A DNA stretch of 64,000 bases from Streptomyces sp. NBC_00083 (GTDB lineage Bacteria > Actinomycetota > Actinomycetes > Streptomycetales > Streptomycetaceae). Location: positions 248,001 to 312,000 of the forward strand of contig NZ_JAPELY010000002.1 in NCBI RefSeq assembly GCF_026343295.1, in the 5' to 3' direction. Position numbers and translations under genes: made by a program. Below are positions 1 to 7,847 of this stretch, one piece after another (positions within the stretch are counted from its first letter, which is position 1; every line of letters starts with the position of its first letter). The notes under the pieces are model-generated. The model was not told the origin of the DNA. It did not search any database and worked only from the letters and a program-made list of their open reading frames with translations.

Positions 1-668
1 TCCGCCTCGGCCTGCGGCGGGATCGCCTCGTGCGGGATGCCGGGCGCGATCTTCAGCGCCGCGAAGGGCGCGGCGAGGGCCGCCGAGGTCGCCCAGGAGA
101 GCGGGGGCGAGTACGCCTCGGGGTCGAAGATGCGGCCCCGCCCCCCGCGCCGGGCGGGATCGACGAAGACCGCGTCGTACGGCGCCGTGTCGATCTCGGT
201 CACGTCCGCGCAGCGCACCTCGATCAGCTCCGCGAGGCCCAGCGCCGCCGCGTTGGCGCGGGCCACCGCCGCCGTCAGCGGGTCGCGGTCGACCGCGAGG
301 ACCGAGATCCCGGCCCGCGCCAGCGCGAGCGCGTCTCCGCCGATGCCGCAGCACAGGTCGGCGACGCTGCGTACCCCCCGCGAGGCGAAGGCCCGCGCGC
401 GGTGGGTGGCGACCGAGGTGCGCGTCGACTGTTCGACACCGTTGGGCGTGAAGAACATCCGGTGTGCGTCCTGCGCGCCGAACTTCGCCACCGCCCGCTG
501 CCGCAGCCGCGCCTGCCCCAGCGCCGCCGACACCAGCGCAGCGTCGTGGTCGCGGCGCAGCCGGGTGGCGACCGCGAGTTCCTGGGAGGGGTCGTACTCC
601 CGCAGGGATGCGAGCAGGGCGCGGCCCTCGTCGGCCAGCAGCAGGGCGAAGGTGTCGAGGTCGTTCAC
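1..668 (-). CDS. THUMP-like class I SAM-dependent methyltransferase (partial, C-terminus off window)
   Basis: Reading the minus strand gives an uninterrupted frame that runs off the left edge. It starts VNDLDTFALLLADEGRALL and has an N-terminal helical part of about 100 residues. A Rossmann SAM-binding motif DLCCGIGGDALALA follows, then the acidic AVDRDPLTA and the later motif VFVDPARRGGRGR. The CCGIGGD loop and the DPARR-type motif IV point to an RNA or nucleic-acid methyltransferase of the THUMP-like type annotated in many Streptomyces; the substrate is unknown. GTG at 668 is the first good start candidate, but there is no clear Shine-Dalgarno, so the true start could lie slightly upstream. 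It is transcribed divergently from the deacetylase genes. The family assignment is from memory of homologues. Confidence 0.75.
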   Translation of the reverse strand, partial: MNDLDTFALLLADEGRALLASLREYDPSQELAVATRLRRDHDAALVSAALGQARLRQRAVAKFGAQDAHRMFFTPNGVEQSTRTSVATHRARAFASRGVRSVADLCCGIGGDALALARAGISVLAVDRDPLTAAVARANAAALGLAELIEVRCADVTEIDTAPYDAVFVDPARRGGRGRIFDPEAYSPPLSWATSAALAAPFAALKIAPGIPHEAIPPQAEA

Positions 669-780
669 CCCGTCATTGTCGTCCAGCGGCGGCCCCGCTG
701 TGGGCCAGGCGGGCGATGGTGGGCCCGTGATCGCGGTGTCGTACGGGCGGCGGGGCCCGCGCCTGACAGGATCCGACGCC

Positions 781-1674
781 ATGCAACTAGTACGACAAAA
801 GGGAAAAATCAGAACCAAGGCCGCCTGCGCCGTTCTGACCCTCGCCGCCGCCCTGCTCGCCTCCGCCTGCTCCTCCGAGGAAGCGGGCGCGGGCCGGCCG
901 GGGCCGCAGGCCGCCAAGCAGCGGCCCGTCAGCCAGGCCGAGCAGCTCAAGCAGGCCGAGACCGCCCGGCTCGCCGCCGTCAAGAAGTGGGGGCTGGCCA
1001 AGGCCCCGCTGCTCGCGCCGGCCGCGCCCGCCGTCAAGCCGAAGATCAAGAACCGGCCGGGGTTCGAGACCGACGGCGGCGACTCGCTGCCGCCCGTCTT
1101 CACCACCGTCCCCACCAAGGACAAGATCGTCTTCCTGACGATCGACGACGGCGCCGAGAAGGACCCGACCTTCCTGAAGATGATGCAGGAACTGCGCATC
1201 CCCTACAGCGCGTTCCTCAGCGACTACCTCGTGAAGGACAACCACGAGTACTTCAAGAAGATGCAGGGCCTCGGGGTCACGCTCAACAACCACACCCTGA
1301 ACCACCGGTACATGCCGGCGCTCTCCTACGACGAGCAGCGGCACGAGATCTGCGACCAGCAGGACAAGATCGGCCAGTGGGCCGGCAAGCGTCCCCGGCT
1401 GTTCCGGCCGCCGTACGGGAACTACAACGAGGACACCCTCAAGGCCGCCCAGTCGTGCGGGATCCAGGCCGCGCCCCTGTGGGCGGAGGAGGCCTTCACC
1501 GACCACATGGAGTGGCGCGAGTGGGACCAGGACCTGCACCCCGGCGACATCATCCTGACCCACTTCCGTGGGCGCGCTGACTGGAACGGGACCATGCCCG
1601 ACATGGTCCGCCAGGTCATGAAGGTGATCACGGACAAGGGGTACGCCGTGGCCCGTCTGGAGGACTACGTGTGA
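781..1674 (+). CDS. polysaccharide deacetylase (NodB homology) lipoprotein
   Basis: 297 aa from ATG 781. The open frame extends further upstream, but ATG 781 is the start that places a signal peptide at the N-terminus. Residues 1-31 form a lipoprotein signal with a relaxed lipobox (LLASAC), so the protein is probably exported and lipid-anchored. The NodB carbohydrate-esterase-4 motifs are intact: TIDDG (metal-binding and catalytic Asp pair), HTLNH (metal His pair), RPPYGNY, and a late LTHF His motif. It should remove N- or O-acetyl groups from a cell-wall glycan, but the substrate cannot be read. It lies 19 bp upstream of a paralogue and is very likely co-transcribed with it. Cell-wall remodelling is the most economical role. 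Confidence 0.85.
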   Translation: MQLVRQKGKIRTKAACAVLTLAAALLASACSSEEAGAGRPGPQAAKQRPVSQAEQLKQAETARLAAVKKWGLAKAPLLAPAAPAVKPKIKNRPGFETDGGDSLPPVFTTVPTKDKIVFLTIDDGAEKDPTFLKMMQELRIPYSAFLSDYLVKDNHEYFKKMQGLGVTLNNHTLNHRYMPALSYDEQRHEICDQQDKIGQWAGKRPRLFRPPYGNYNEDTLKAAQSCGIQAAPLWAEEAFTDHMEWREWDQDLHPGDIILTHFRGRADWNGTMPDMVRQVMKVITDKGYAVARLEDYV

Positions 1675-1693
1675 GCCGGTCCGGGGAGCCGAG

Positions 1694-2614
1694 GTGAGGC
1701 GGGCGCGCCGGTTCCGGGCCGCCCTGGCCGGACTGCTCGCGGCCTGCGCGCTGCTCGGGCCGCTGGCCGGCTGCTCGGAGCCGACCGCGCCCGTCGCCCC
1801 CTTCAAACGGCTCGGGCGCAAGGCCGCCCGGCACACCGTGCCGCCCCCCGGTTCCGACGCGCGCATGGCCGCCGCCCGGCGTTGGGGCCTCGCCGCCCCG
1901 CTCGGGCCCGCACCCCGGCCGACGGAGGGCCGGGGCGGGCCCGGGGTGCCGTTCGTCGTCGACCGGGTACCCGTGCGGGCCAAGGTGGTCTTCCTGACCT
2001 ACGACGACGGGCCGCTCACGGACCCCGCCTTCCCCCGCATGGTCCGTGACCTCCGGCTGCCCGTCGCCCTCTTCCTCGCCGGCGACGAGGCCCGCGCCGA
2101 CGCCGGTTCCGGCACCGGCGCGCATGCCGATCAGGGTGCCGCCGCCGCTTCGGCCTCCGACGCCGGCACGACGGCTGCCGCCCTCGCCGCCCGCGCCCGC
2201 GTCGACGCCCTGCGTGCCCTGGGTGCCGGGATCTACAGCCACACGCTCGGCCACCCCGATCTGCGGACGTTGGGCTACGCCCGCCAGCGGGCCGAGATCT
2301 GCGGTCAGCAGGACCGGCTCGCCGCCCGGTACGGGACCCGCCCGCGGCTGTTCCGGCCGCCGTACGGCTCCTACGACGCGCGCACCGTACGCGCCGCCAA
2401 GGAGTGCGGGGTGCGCGCGCTGGTGCTGGCCCGCGTCACGATGACGGCCGACGGACTGCGCTACGCCGAGGGTGCCCGGATGCTGCGCCCCGGGGACATC
2501 GTGCGGACCCGGCTGCCGGGGCCCGGTGCGAGCACGGCCCGCATGACCGCGCAGGTGCTCGAACACATCCGCGCCCGCGGCTTCACCGTGGGCCGCCTGG
2601 AGGACTATCTGTGA
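1694..2614 (+). CDS. NodB-like polysaccharide deacetylase paralogue, probably impaired
   Basis: 306 aa from GTG 1694, with a GGAG ribosome-binding site at 1684-1687. A signal peptide ends in a good lipobox, LAGC. The first NodB motifs are present (TYDDG, HTLGH, RPPYGSYD). It carries an Ala/Asp-rich insertion of about 35 residues after the TYDDG block (near residues 134-170) that the upstream paralogue lacks. The C-terminal motif is altered: where the upstream copy has ILTHF, this one has VRTRL, so the motif-5 His is Arg (about residue 273), and the motif-4 acidic stretch is not recognisable. It may be a weak enzyme or a glycan-binding relic. It probably arose by tandem duplication and shares an operon with the upstream gene. 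Confidence 0.8.
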   Translation: MRRARRFRAALAGLLAACALLGPLAGCSEPTAPVAPFKRLGRKAARHTVPPPGSDARMAAARRWGLAAPLGPAPRPTEGRGGPGVPFVVDRVPVRAKVVFLTYDDGPLTDPAFPRMVRDLRLPVALFLAGDEARADAGSGTGAHADQGAAAASASDAGTTAAALAARARVDALRALGAGIYSHTLGHPDLRTLGYARQRAEICGQQDRLAARYGTRPRLFRPPYGSYDARTVRAAKECGVRALVLARVTMTADGLRYAEGARMLRPGDIVRTRLPGPGASTARMTAQVLEHIRARGFTVGRLEDYL

Positions 2615-2772
2615 GCGGTCGCCGCGCGGGTCGCCCCGCTGTCGGCCGGCGCCGTCCGCCCTCGCGGGTCAACTCCTAGGACAGGGAGGCCAGTTGAGCC
2701 CCGCGGCCCGTGGTGCGGGCGCGGCGCCGACGGCCCGGCGTCCCCGGAGCGGTCCGCCGCGCAGGCGCGAGA

Positions 2773-2799
2773 TTGGCACTCCGCTTGACCGAGTGCTAA
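2773..2799. promoter_or_regulatory. CIRCE operator 1 (HrcA site)
   Basis: TTGGCACTC, nine bases, GAGTGCTAA: an exact CIRCE inverted repeat. It overlaps the -35 region of the groES promoter (TTGACC lies inside the spacer), so bound HrcA would block RNA polymerase. HrcA itself is not in this window. Confidence 0.95.
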
Positions 2800-2814
2800 C
2801 CGCCGTCCTAGTCT
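2785..2814 (+). promoter_or_regulatory. groES-groEL promoter
   Basis: TTGACC at 2785-2790 and TAGTCT at 2809-2814 are separated by 18 bp, a good vegetative promoter for Streptomyces. It sits between and across the two CIRCE operators. Predicted transcription starts near 2821, inside operator 2, leaving a 5' leader of about 125 bases before groES. The rest of the 2615-2945 gap shows nothing further. Confidence 0.8.
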
Positions 2815-2819
2815 CGCTT

Positions 2820-2846
2820 CTGGCACTCCCCACCGGAGAGTGCCAA
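2820..2846. promoter_or_regulatory. CIRCE operator 2 (HrcA site)
   Basis: CTGGCACTC, nine bases, GAGTGCCAA: a second CIRCE repeat 20 bp downstream of the first, in the predicted start of the groES leader. Two tandem CIRCE sites are typical of tightly heat-regulated groE operons in actinobacteria. Confidence 0.92.
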
Positions 2847-2945
2847 CACAGCGACGGGCAGGTCCGGCACCCGCGACGACGGATCCACCTGGTCGCCACC
2901 CCAAACAGTTAACCCCGTGAGATCTCCGAAGGGGGAGACCGGATC

Positions 2946-3254
2946 GTGACGACCGCCAGCTCCAAGGTTGCCATCAAGCCGCTTGAGGACCGCATTGTGG
3001 TCCAGCCGCTCGACGCCGAGCAGACCACGGCCTCCGGCCTGGTCATTCCGGACACCGCGAAGGAGAAGCCCCAGGAGGGCGCCGTCCTCGCTGTGGGTCC
3101 GGGCCGCTTCGAGAACGGCGAGCGCCTGCCGCTCGACGTCAAGGTCGGCGACGTCGTTCTGTACAGCAAGTACGGCGGCACCGAGGTGAAGTACAACGGC
3201 GACGAGTACCTCGTCCTCTCGGCTCGCGACGTGCTCGCGATCATCGAGAAGTAA
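2946..3254 (+). CDS. groES: co-chaperonin GroES
   Basis: 102 aa from GTG 2946, preceded by a purine-rich GGGGGAGA ribosome-binding site. The sequence has the standard GroES landmarks: KPLEDRIVV near the N-terminus, the mobile loop around TTASGLVIPDTAKEKPQEG, and the C-terminal YLVLSARDVLAIIEK. The heptameric cap closes the GroEL folding chamber in the cytoplasm. It is the first gene of the operon behind two CIRCE operators, with groEL following after 138 bp. Heat induction by relief of HrcA repression is expected from the operators. Confidence 0.98.
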   Translation: MTTASSKVAIKPLEDRIVVQPLDAEQTTASGLVIPDTAKEKPQEGAVLAVGPGRFENGERLPLDVKVGDVVLYSKYGGTEVKYNGDEYLVLSARDVLAIIEK

Positions 3255-3392
3255 TTCACCGAAGTAATTCATCGAAGTACTTCTTCGAAGCGAATGCTTT
3301 GAGAGCTGCGCCCCTGGTCACCCCGCTGATTGCCGGGCGGCGAGGGGCGCAGTGTCATTAACCCGAGTTTTCGAGAGGGCTGAACCGCTCCC

Positions 3393-5021
3393 ATGGCGAA
3401 GATCCTGAAGTTCGACGAGGACGCCCGTCGCGCCCTTGAGCGCGGCGTCAACAAGCTTGCCGACACGGTGAAGGTGACGATCGGCCCCAAGGGCCGCAAC
3501 GTCGTCATCGACAAGAAGTTCGGCGCCCCGACCATCACCAACGACGGTGTCACCATCGCCCGCGAGGTCGAGCTCGACGACCCGTACGAGAACCTCGGCG
3601 CCCAGCTCGTCAAGGAGGTGGCGACCAAGACCAACGACATCGCGGGTGACGGCACCACCACCGCGACCGTGCTGGCCCAGGCGCTGGTCCGCGAGGGTCT
3701 GCGCAACGTCGCCGCCGGCGCGTCCCCGGCCGCCCTGAAGAAGGGCATCGACGCCGCGGTCAAGGCCGTGTCCGAGGAGCTCCTCGCGACCGCCCGTCCG
3801 ATCGAGGACAAGACCGACATCGCCGCCGTCGCCGCGCTGTCCGCCCAGGACAAGCAGATCGGCGAGCTCATCGCCGAGGCCATGGACAAGGTCGGCAAGG
3901 ACGGTGTCATCACCGTCGAGGAGTCCAACACCTTCGGTGTGGAGCTGGAGTTCACCGAGGGCATGGCCTTCGACAAGGGCTACCTCTCGCACTACATGGT
4001 CACCGACCAGGAGCGTATGGAGGCCGTCCTCGACGACCCGTACATCCTGATCAACCAGGGCAAGATCTCCTCGATCCAGGACCTGCTCCCGCTCCTGGAG
4101 AAGGTCATCCAGGGCGGCGCCTCCAAGCCGCTCCTGATCATCGCCGAGGACGTCGAGGGCGAGGCGCTCTCCACCCTGGTGGTCAACAAGATCCGCGGCA
4201 CGTTCAACGCCGTGGCCGTCAAGGCCCCGGGCTTCGGCGACCGCCGCAAGGCCATGCTCCAGGACATCGCCACCCTCACCGGTGCGACCGTCATCGCCGA
4301 AGAGGTCGGCCTCAAGCTCGACCAGGCCGGTCTCGAGGTGCTCGGCACCGCGCGCCGCGTCACCATCACCAAGGACGACACCACGATCGTCGACGGCGGT
4401 GGCAACAGCGGCGACGTCGAGGGCCGTGTCAACCAGATCAAGGCCGAGATCGAGGCCACGGACTCCGACTGGGACCGCGAGAAGCTCCAGGAGCGCCTCG
4501 CGAAGCTCGCCGGCGGCGTCTGCGTGATCAAGGTCGGTGCCGCCACCGAGGTCGAGCTCAAGGAGCGCAAGCACCGTCTGGAGGACGCCATCTCCGCGAC
4601 CCGCGCCGCGGTCGAGGAGGGCATCGTCTCCGGTGGTGGCTCCGCTCTGGTGCACGCCGCCAAGGTCCTCGAGGGCAACCTCGACAAGACCGGCGACGAG
4701 GCCACCGGCGTCTCCGTCGTCCGCCGCGCCGTCGTCGAGCCGCTGCGCTGGATCGCCGAGAACGCCGGCCTCGAGGGCTACGTCATCACCTCCAAGGTGA
4801 GCGAGCTCGACAAGGGCTTCGGCTTCAACGCCGCGACCGGCGAGTACGGCGACCTGGTCAAGGCCGGCGTCATCGACCCGGTCAAGGTCACCCGCTCCGC
4901 CCTGGAGAACGCCGCCTCCATCGCCTCCCTGCTGCTCACGACCGAGACCCTGGTCGTCGAGAAGCCGGCCGAGGAGGAGCCCGAGGCCGGTCACGGCCAC
5001 GGTCACGGCCACTCCCACTGA
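3393..5021 (+). CDS. groEL: 60 kDa chaperonin GroEL (GroEL1 type, His-rich tail)
   Basis: 542 aa, full length. It contains the ATP-binding GDGTTTATVLAQ block, the equatorial and apical domain signatures (for example KAPGFGDRRKAMLQDIA) and the late VSGGGSAL region. The C-terminus is not the Gly-Gly-Met tail of GroEL2-type proteins but a His-rich GHGHGHGHSH. That tail is characteristic of the actinobacterial GroEL1 copy linked to groES and may bind metal. A second, CIRCE-regulated groEL is expected elsewhere in the genome. The gene is co-transcribed with groES and ends at a strong hairpin. Confidence 0.97.
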   Translation: MAKILKFDEDARRALERGVNKLADTVKVTIGPKGRNVVIDKKFGAPTITNDGVTIAREVELDDPYENLGAQLVKEVATKTNDIAGDGTTTATVLAQALVREGLRNVAAGASPAALKKGIDAAVKAVSEELLATARPIEDKTDIAAVAALSAQDKQIGELIAEAMDKVGKDGVITVEESNTFGVELEFTEGMAFDKGYLSHYMVTDQERMEAVLDDPYILINQGKISSIQDLLPLLEKVIQGGASKPLLIIAEDVEGEALSTLVVNKIRGTFNAVAVKAPGFGDRRKAMLQDIATLTGATVIAEEVGLKLDQAGLEVLGTARRVTITKDDTTIVDGGGNSGDVEGRVNQIKAEIEATDSDWDREKLQERLAKLAGGVCVIKVGAATEVELKERKHRLEDAISATRAAVEEGIVSGGGSALVHAAKVLEGNLDKTGDEATGVSVVRRAVVEPLRWIAENAGLEGYVITSKVSELDKGFGFNAATGEYGDLVKAGVIDPVKVTRSALENAASIASLLLTTETLVVEKPAEEEPEAGHGHGHGHSH

Positions 5022-5051
5022 CGTCCTGGACGTCGGGCCCGCACCACGCGC

Positions 5052-5093
5052 GAAGGCCCCCGCTCCCGCCGTTCCGGCGGGGCGGGGGCCTTC
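5052..5093 (+). terminator. groESL terminator
   Basis: GC-rich hairpin with arms GAAGGCCCCCGC and GCGGGGGCCTTC starting 30 bases after the groEL stop. A GC-only hairpin followed by TTCTCC is the usual Streptomyces form. It also faces the convergent gene ending at 5115, so it may work in both directions. Confidence 0.85.
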
Positions 5094-5114
5094 TCCGTCG
5101 CGGTGGCCGGCCGT

Positions 5115-5810
5115 TCAGCCCGAGAGGCCCAGCTGCTTCATCAGCGTCATGGCGTTCCAGTGCCACCAGCCTTCCTGGATCAGGTCGTTCTTGAACCGGA
5201 AGATCGTCGTGCCGGTCACGCTGAACGGTCTGCCGGTGGCCGCGAACCCCATGAACTCGCCGGTGTGGGTGCCCCGCAGGGTCCACAGCGTCACCACGTC
5301 GTCGCCCTCGCAGATCTGCCGGTCGAGCTCGAAGGTGAAGTCGAAGGCCGCCCTCCACCCGGCGACGTCGGAGCGGATCCCGTCGGAGCCGACGACCGTG
5401 TCCTCGTCCTTGAGCGGATCGTGGTCGGCGTAGTCGTCGGCGAACACCTCACCGATGGCGTCGAGGTTGCCGCCCGAGGCGATCTCGTGGAAGAAGCGGC
5501 GGGCGGTTGACGCGTTCAACTGGTCGTTGCGCACCACATCCAGGTCCGTGAAGGTGGGCGCGCCGTCGCACAGCGCGACCATCTCCGCGAAGATCCGGTC
5601 GGTCTCCGGGAGCTTGGAGTTGGCCATCGCCTCCTCGTACGACGGAAACTCGATGATCTCGACGAAGTGGTTCCGGTCGGCGCGGTCCTTGCCGATGAGG
5701 CTGTGGGAGGCGGTCCGTCTGCCCTTGGTCTGATCGATCCAACGGTCCATGAGCCGGTCCAGGTCACCGAAGTGCTCGGTCCTGAAGTCGATCACCTGCG
5801 TGAACGTCAT
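5115..5810 (-). CDS. SnoaL-like (ester cyclase) family protein with N-terminal dimeric barrel-like domain
   Basis: 231 aa from ATG 5810, with GGGAGGAG just upstream. Residues 1-95 resemble a ferredoxin-like alpha/beta barrel of the antibiotic-monooxygenase/NIPSNAP kind (TQVIDFRTEHFGDLDRLMDRW, HFVEIIEFPSYEEAMANS). Residues 100-231 form a SnoaL-like cone fold (ARRFFHEIASGGNLDAIGEVFADDYADHDP through FRFKNDLIQEGWWHWNAM). SnoaL folds include polyketide cyclases and many proteins of unknown role, so no reaction is assigned. The gene stands alone between the groEL terminator and a hairpin-like operator at 5832-5866, which suggests its own regulated promoter. Confidence 0.72.
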   Translation of the reverse strand: MTFTQVIDFRTEHFGDLDRLMDRWIDQTKGRRTASHSLIGKDRADRNHFVEIIEFPSYEEAMANSKLPETDRIFAEMVALCDGAPTFTDLDVVRNDQLNASTARRFFHEIASGGNLDAIGEVFADDYADHDPLKDEDTVVGSDGIRSDVAGWRAAFDFTFELDRQICEGDDVVTLWTLRGTHTGEFMGFAATGRPFSVTGTTIFRFKNDLIQEGWWHWNAMTLMKQLGLSG

Positions 5811-5831
5811 GACTCCTCCCGGATGACTATG

Positions 5832-5866
5832 GGGGCGATATCACCAGTTTAGTGATATATCGCCCC
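5832..5866. promoter_or_regulatory. AT-rich inverted repeat, candidate operator
   Basis: Arms GGGGCGATATCAC and GTGATATATCGCCCC flank a 7-base centre; the right arm has two extra bases. The inner core TATCAC-N7-GTGATA looks like a dimeric-repressor operator. It is conspicuously AT-rich for this genome and lies 22 bp upstream of the ATG at 5810. It could instead end transcription of the upstream dehydrogenase operon, but there is no U-run. Confidence 0.55.
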
Positions 5867-5886
5867 TTTGGCGGGGTGGCCGTGAG

Positions 5887-6915
5887 TCACGCCGAGTGGT
5901 GCAGGGCCGCCGGGTGCACCGGGTCCGCGAACGGCAGGCCGGCCGCGAAGCGCTCCACCTCGTCCAGGGCCTGATCCGCCATGCGGTACAGCTCGTTGCC
6001 GAGGGAGCCGGCGATGTGCGGGGTGAGCAGCACGTTGGGCAGGTCGTACAACGGGCTTTCGCGGGGCGGCAGTTCGGGCTCCGTCACGTCCAGGACCGCG
6101 TGCAGACGGCCCGAGAGGAGCTCGGCGAGCAGGGCCGGCTCGTCCACCAGGGAGCCGCGGGCGGTGTTGATCAGCGTGGCGCCCGTCGGCATCAGGGCGA
6201 GCCGGCGCGCGTCGATCATGTGGTGGGTCTCGGGAAGCTGGGGCGCGTGGACGGAGACGACGCTGCTGCGGGCGCACAGCGCGTCCAGGGACACCTGTTC
6301 AACGCCTAGGGACGCCGCTTCGGTTCCGTCGATGTACGGGTCGTACAGAAGGACCTCGAAGTCGAACGGGCGCAGGAGCTCGATCACGCGCCGCCCGATG
6401 CGTGACGCGCCTACCAGGCCGACGGTGCGCCGGTAGTTGCCGGTGTGCTCGGTCCTGCTCAGCCACGCGGGCGCGGTGCGCAGCTCGGCGTAGCGCTGGG
6501 CGGAGCGCAGCACCTCCTTGCCCGCGAAGAGGATCGCGGCGAGCGTGTACTCGGCGACCGGCAGGGCGTTGGCCGCGGCGGCCGAGGTCACCGCGATGCC
6601 GCGCTCCCAGCAGGCGTCGGTGATGTGGTGCTTGACGGAGCCCGCCGCGTGGACGACCGCGCGCAGGCGCGGGGCCGCGTCCAGGACGTCCGCGGTGAGC
6701 GGGGGAGCGCCCCAGCAGGTGAGCAGGACCTCGGCATCGGCGAGGGCCTTCGCGACCGCCGCCGTGGGCGCCGCCAGGTCGTGCGCGACGAGGTGCGGGT
6801 CGGTACGGGTGAGGGCGGCGAGCCGGGTGCGGTGGCGGTCGGCGAGAAGGTGGCCGGCGATGCCGGGGCCCATCGCGAGCAGCAGGGCGGGCCGGTTGTC
6901 AGTGGTGTGGTGCAT
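5887..6915 (-). CDS. D-isomer-specific 2-hydroxyacid dehydrogenase
   Basis: 342 aa from ATG 6915. A coupled start at 6978, overlapping the permease stop as ATGA, would add 21 residues. The C-terminal NAD-binding domain has GLVGASRIGRRV in place of the usual GxGxxG, then the catalytic triad of the family: Arg in NTARGSLVDE, Glu in TEPE and His in LTPHIAGS. It should oxidise or reduce a 2-hydroxy or 2-keto acid with NAD(P)H in the cytoplasm; the substrate is unknown. It is the last gene of the ABC-importer operon, so a sugar-acid product of the imported compound is a reasonable guess. Confidence 0.85.
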   Translation of the reverse strand: MHHTTDNRPALLLAMGPGIAGHLLADRHRTRLAALTRTDPHLVAHDLAAPTAAVAKALADAEVLLTCWGAPPLTADVLDAAPRLRAVVHAAGSVKHHITDACWERGIAVTSAAAANALPVAEYTLAAILFAGKEVLRSAQRYAELRTAPAWLSRTEHTGNYRRTVGLVGASRIGRRVIELLRPFDFEVLLYDPYIDGTEAASLGVEQVSLDALCARSSVVSVHAPQLPETHHMIDARRLALMPTGATLINTARGSLVDEPALLAELLSGRLHAVLDVTEPELPPRESPLYDLPNVLLTPHIAGSLGNELYRMADQALDEVERFAAGLPFADPVHPAALHHSA

Positions 6916-6974
6916 GGTGGGACTCGGGCTCCTCACGAGGCGCTGGCCGGGGGGTAACGGGGTCTCCGGGCCGG

Positions 6975-7847
6975 TCATTTGAGGCTGCCGGCGGTGAGTC
7001 CGGCCTTCCAGTGCCGCTGGAGGGAGACGAAGGCGACGATCAGGGGGATGACGGCGAGGAGGGAGCCGGTGACGACGAGAGGGTAGTAGCTCGGCTCGGC
7101 ATGGGTGTTGCTGTTCCAGGCGTACAGACCGAGGCTCAGCGGGAAGAGCTTCTGGTCGCTGAGCATGACCAGGGGGAGGAAGAAGTTGTTCCAGATCGCG
7201 GTGAACTGGAAGAGGAAGACGGTCACGAAGCCCGGCATCACCATGCGCAGACCGATCGACCAGAAGGTGCGCAGCTCGCCGGCGCCGTCGATACGGGCGG
7301 CCTCCAGCGCCTCGCCGGGGATGTAGCTCGCGCTGAACACGCGGGACAGATACACCCCGAACGGATTGACCAGAACGGGTATCAGAACCGACCAGTACGT
7401 GTTGACCAGGCCGACCTTGCTCGCCAGCAGGTACATGGGCAGGGCGAGCGCCGTGGTCGGCACGAGCACGCCGAGCAGCACGACACCGAACAGCTTCTCC
7501 TTGCCGCGGAAGGCGTACTTGTCGAAGGCGTACCCGGCGGCGACGGAGACCAGCGCGCAGATGGCCGCGCCCGCGCCCGCGTAGAGCAGGGAGTTGAGGT
7601 ACCAGCGGAAGTAGACGCCGTCGTTGTACGCCGCGAGCTGCGACAGGTTGTGGCCCAGGTCGAAGCCCTTGAAGGAGAAGGCCTCGCCGGACAGCAGGCT
7701 GCCGGTGTCCTTGGTGGCGGCCGTGACCAGCCACACCAGGGGGAAGAGCGTGTAGAGGACGGACAGCAGGAGCGCGCCGTTGACCGCGGTCCTGGACAGC
7801 CAGCGGCTCGACGGCCGCCGGGGTCCCGTGGCGGTGGAGGAGGTCAC
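6975..7847 (-). CDS. carbohydrate ABC transporter permease (MalG type)
   Basis: 290 aa from GTG 7847, which overlaps the upstream permease stop by four bases (GTGA), so the two are translationally coupled. It has about six membrane helices and the EAA loop that contacts the ATPase (EAARIDGAGELRTFWSIGLRMVMPG). The C-terminal PLIVAFVSLQRHWKAGLTAGSLK is typical of the MalG/CUT1 family. It forms the inner-membrane channel with the MalF-type partner. No ATPase gene is nearby, which fits the shared MsiK-type ATPase known from Streptomyces sugar importers. Confidence 0.92.
   Translation of the reverse strand: MTSSTATGPRRPSSRWLSRTAVNGALLLSVLYTLFPLVWLVTAATKDTGSLLSGEAFSFKGFDLGHNLSQLAAYNDGVYFRWYLNSLLYAGAGAAICALVSVAAGYAFDKYAFRGKEKLFGVVLLGVLVPTTALALPMYLLASKVGLVNTYWSVLIPVLVNPFGVYLSRVFSASYIPGEALEAARIDGAGELRTFWSIGLRMVMPGFVTVFLFQFTAIWNNFFLPLVMLSDQKLFPLSLGLYAWNSNTHAEPSYYPLVVTGSLLAVIPLIVAFVSLQRHWKAGLTAGSLK

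Noticed and set aside
37..780. Plus-strand reading frame upstream of the first deacetylase
   Set aside because: It only extends the deacetylase frame backwards over the methyltransferase gene; no domain, and a lipoprotein signal starts at 781.
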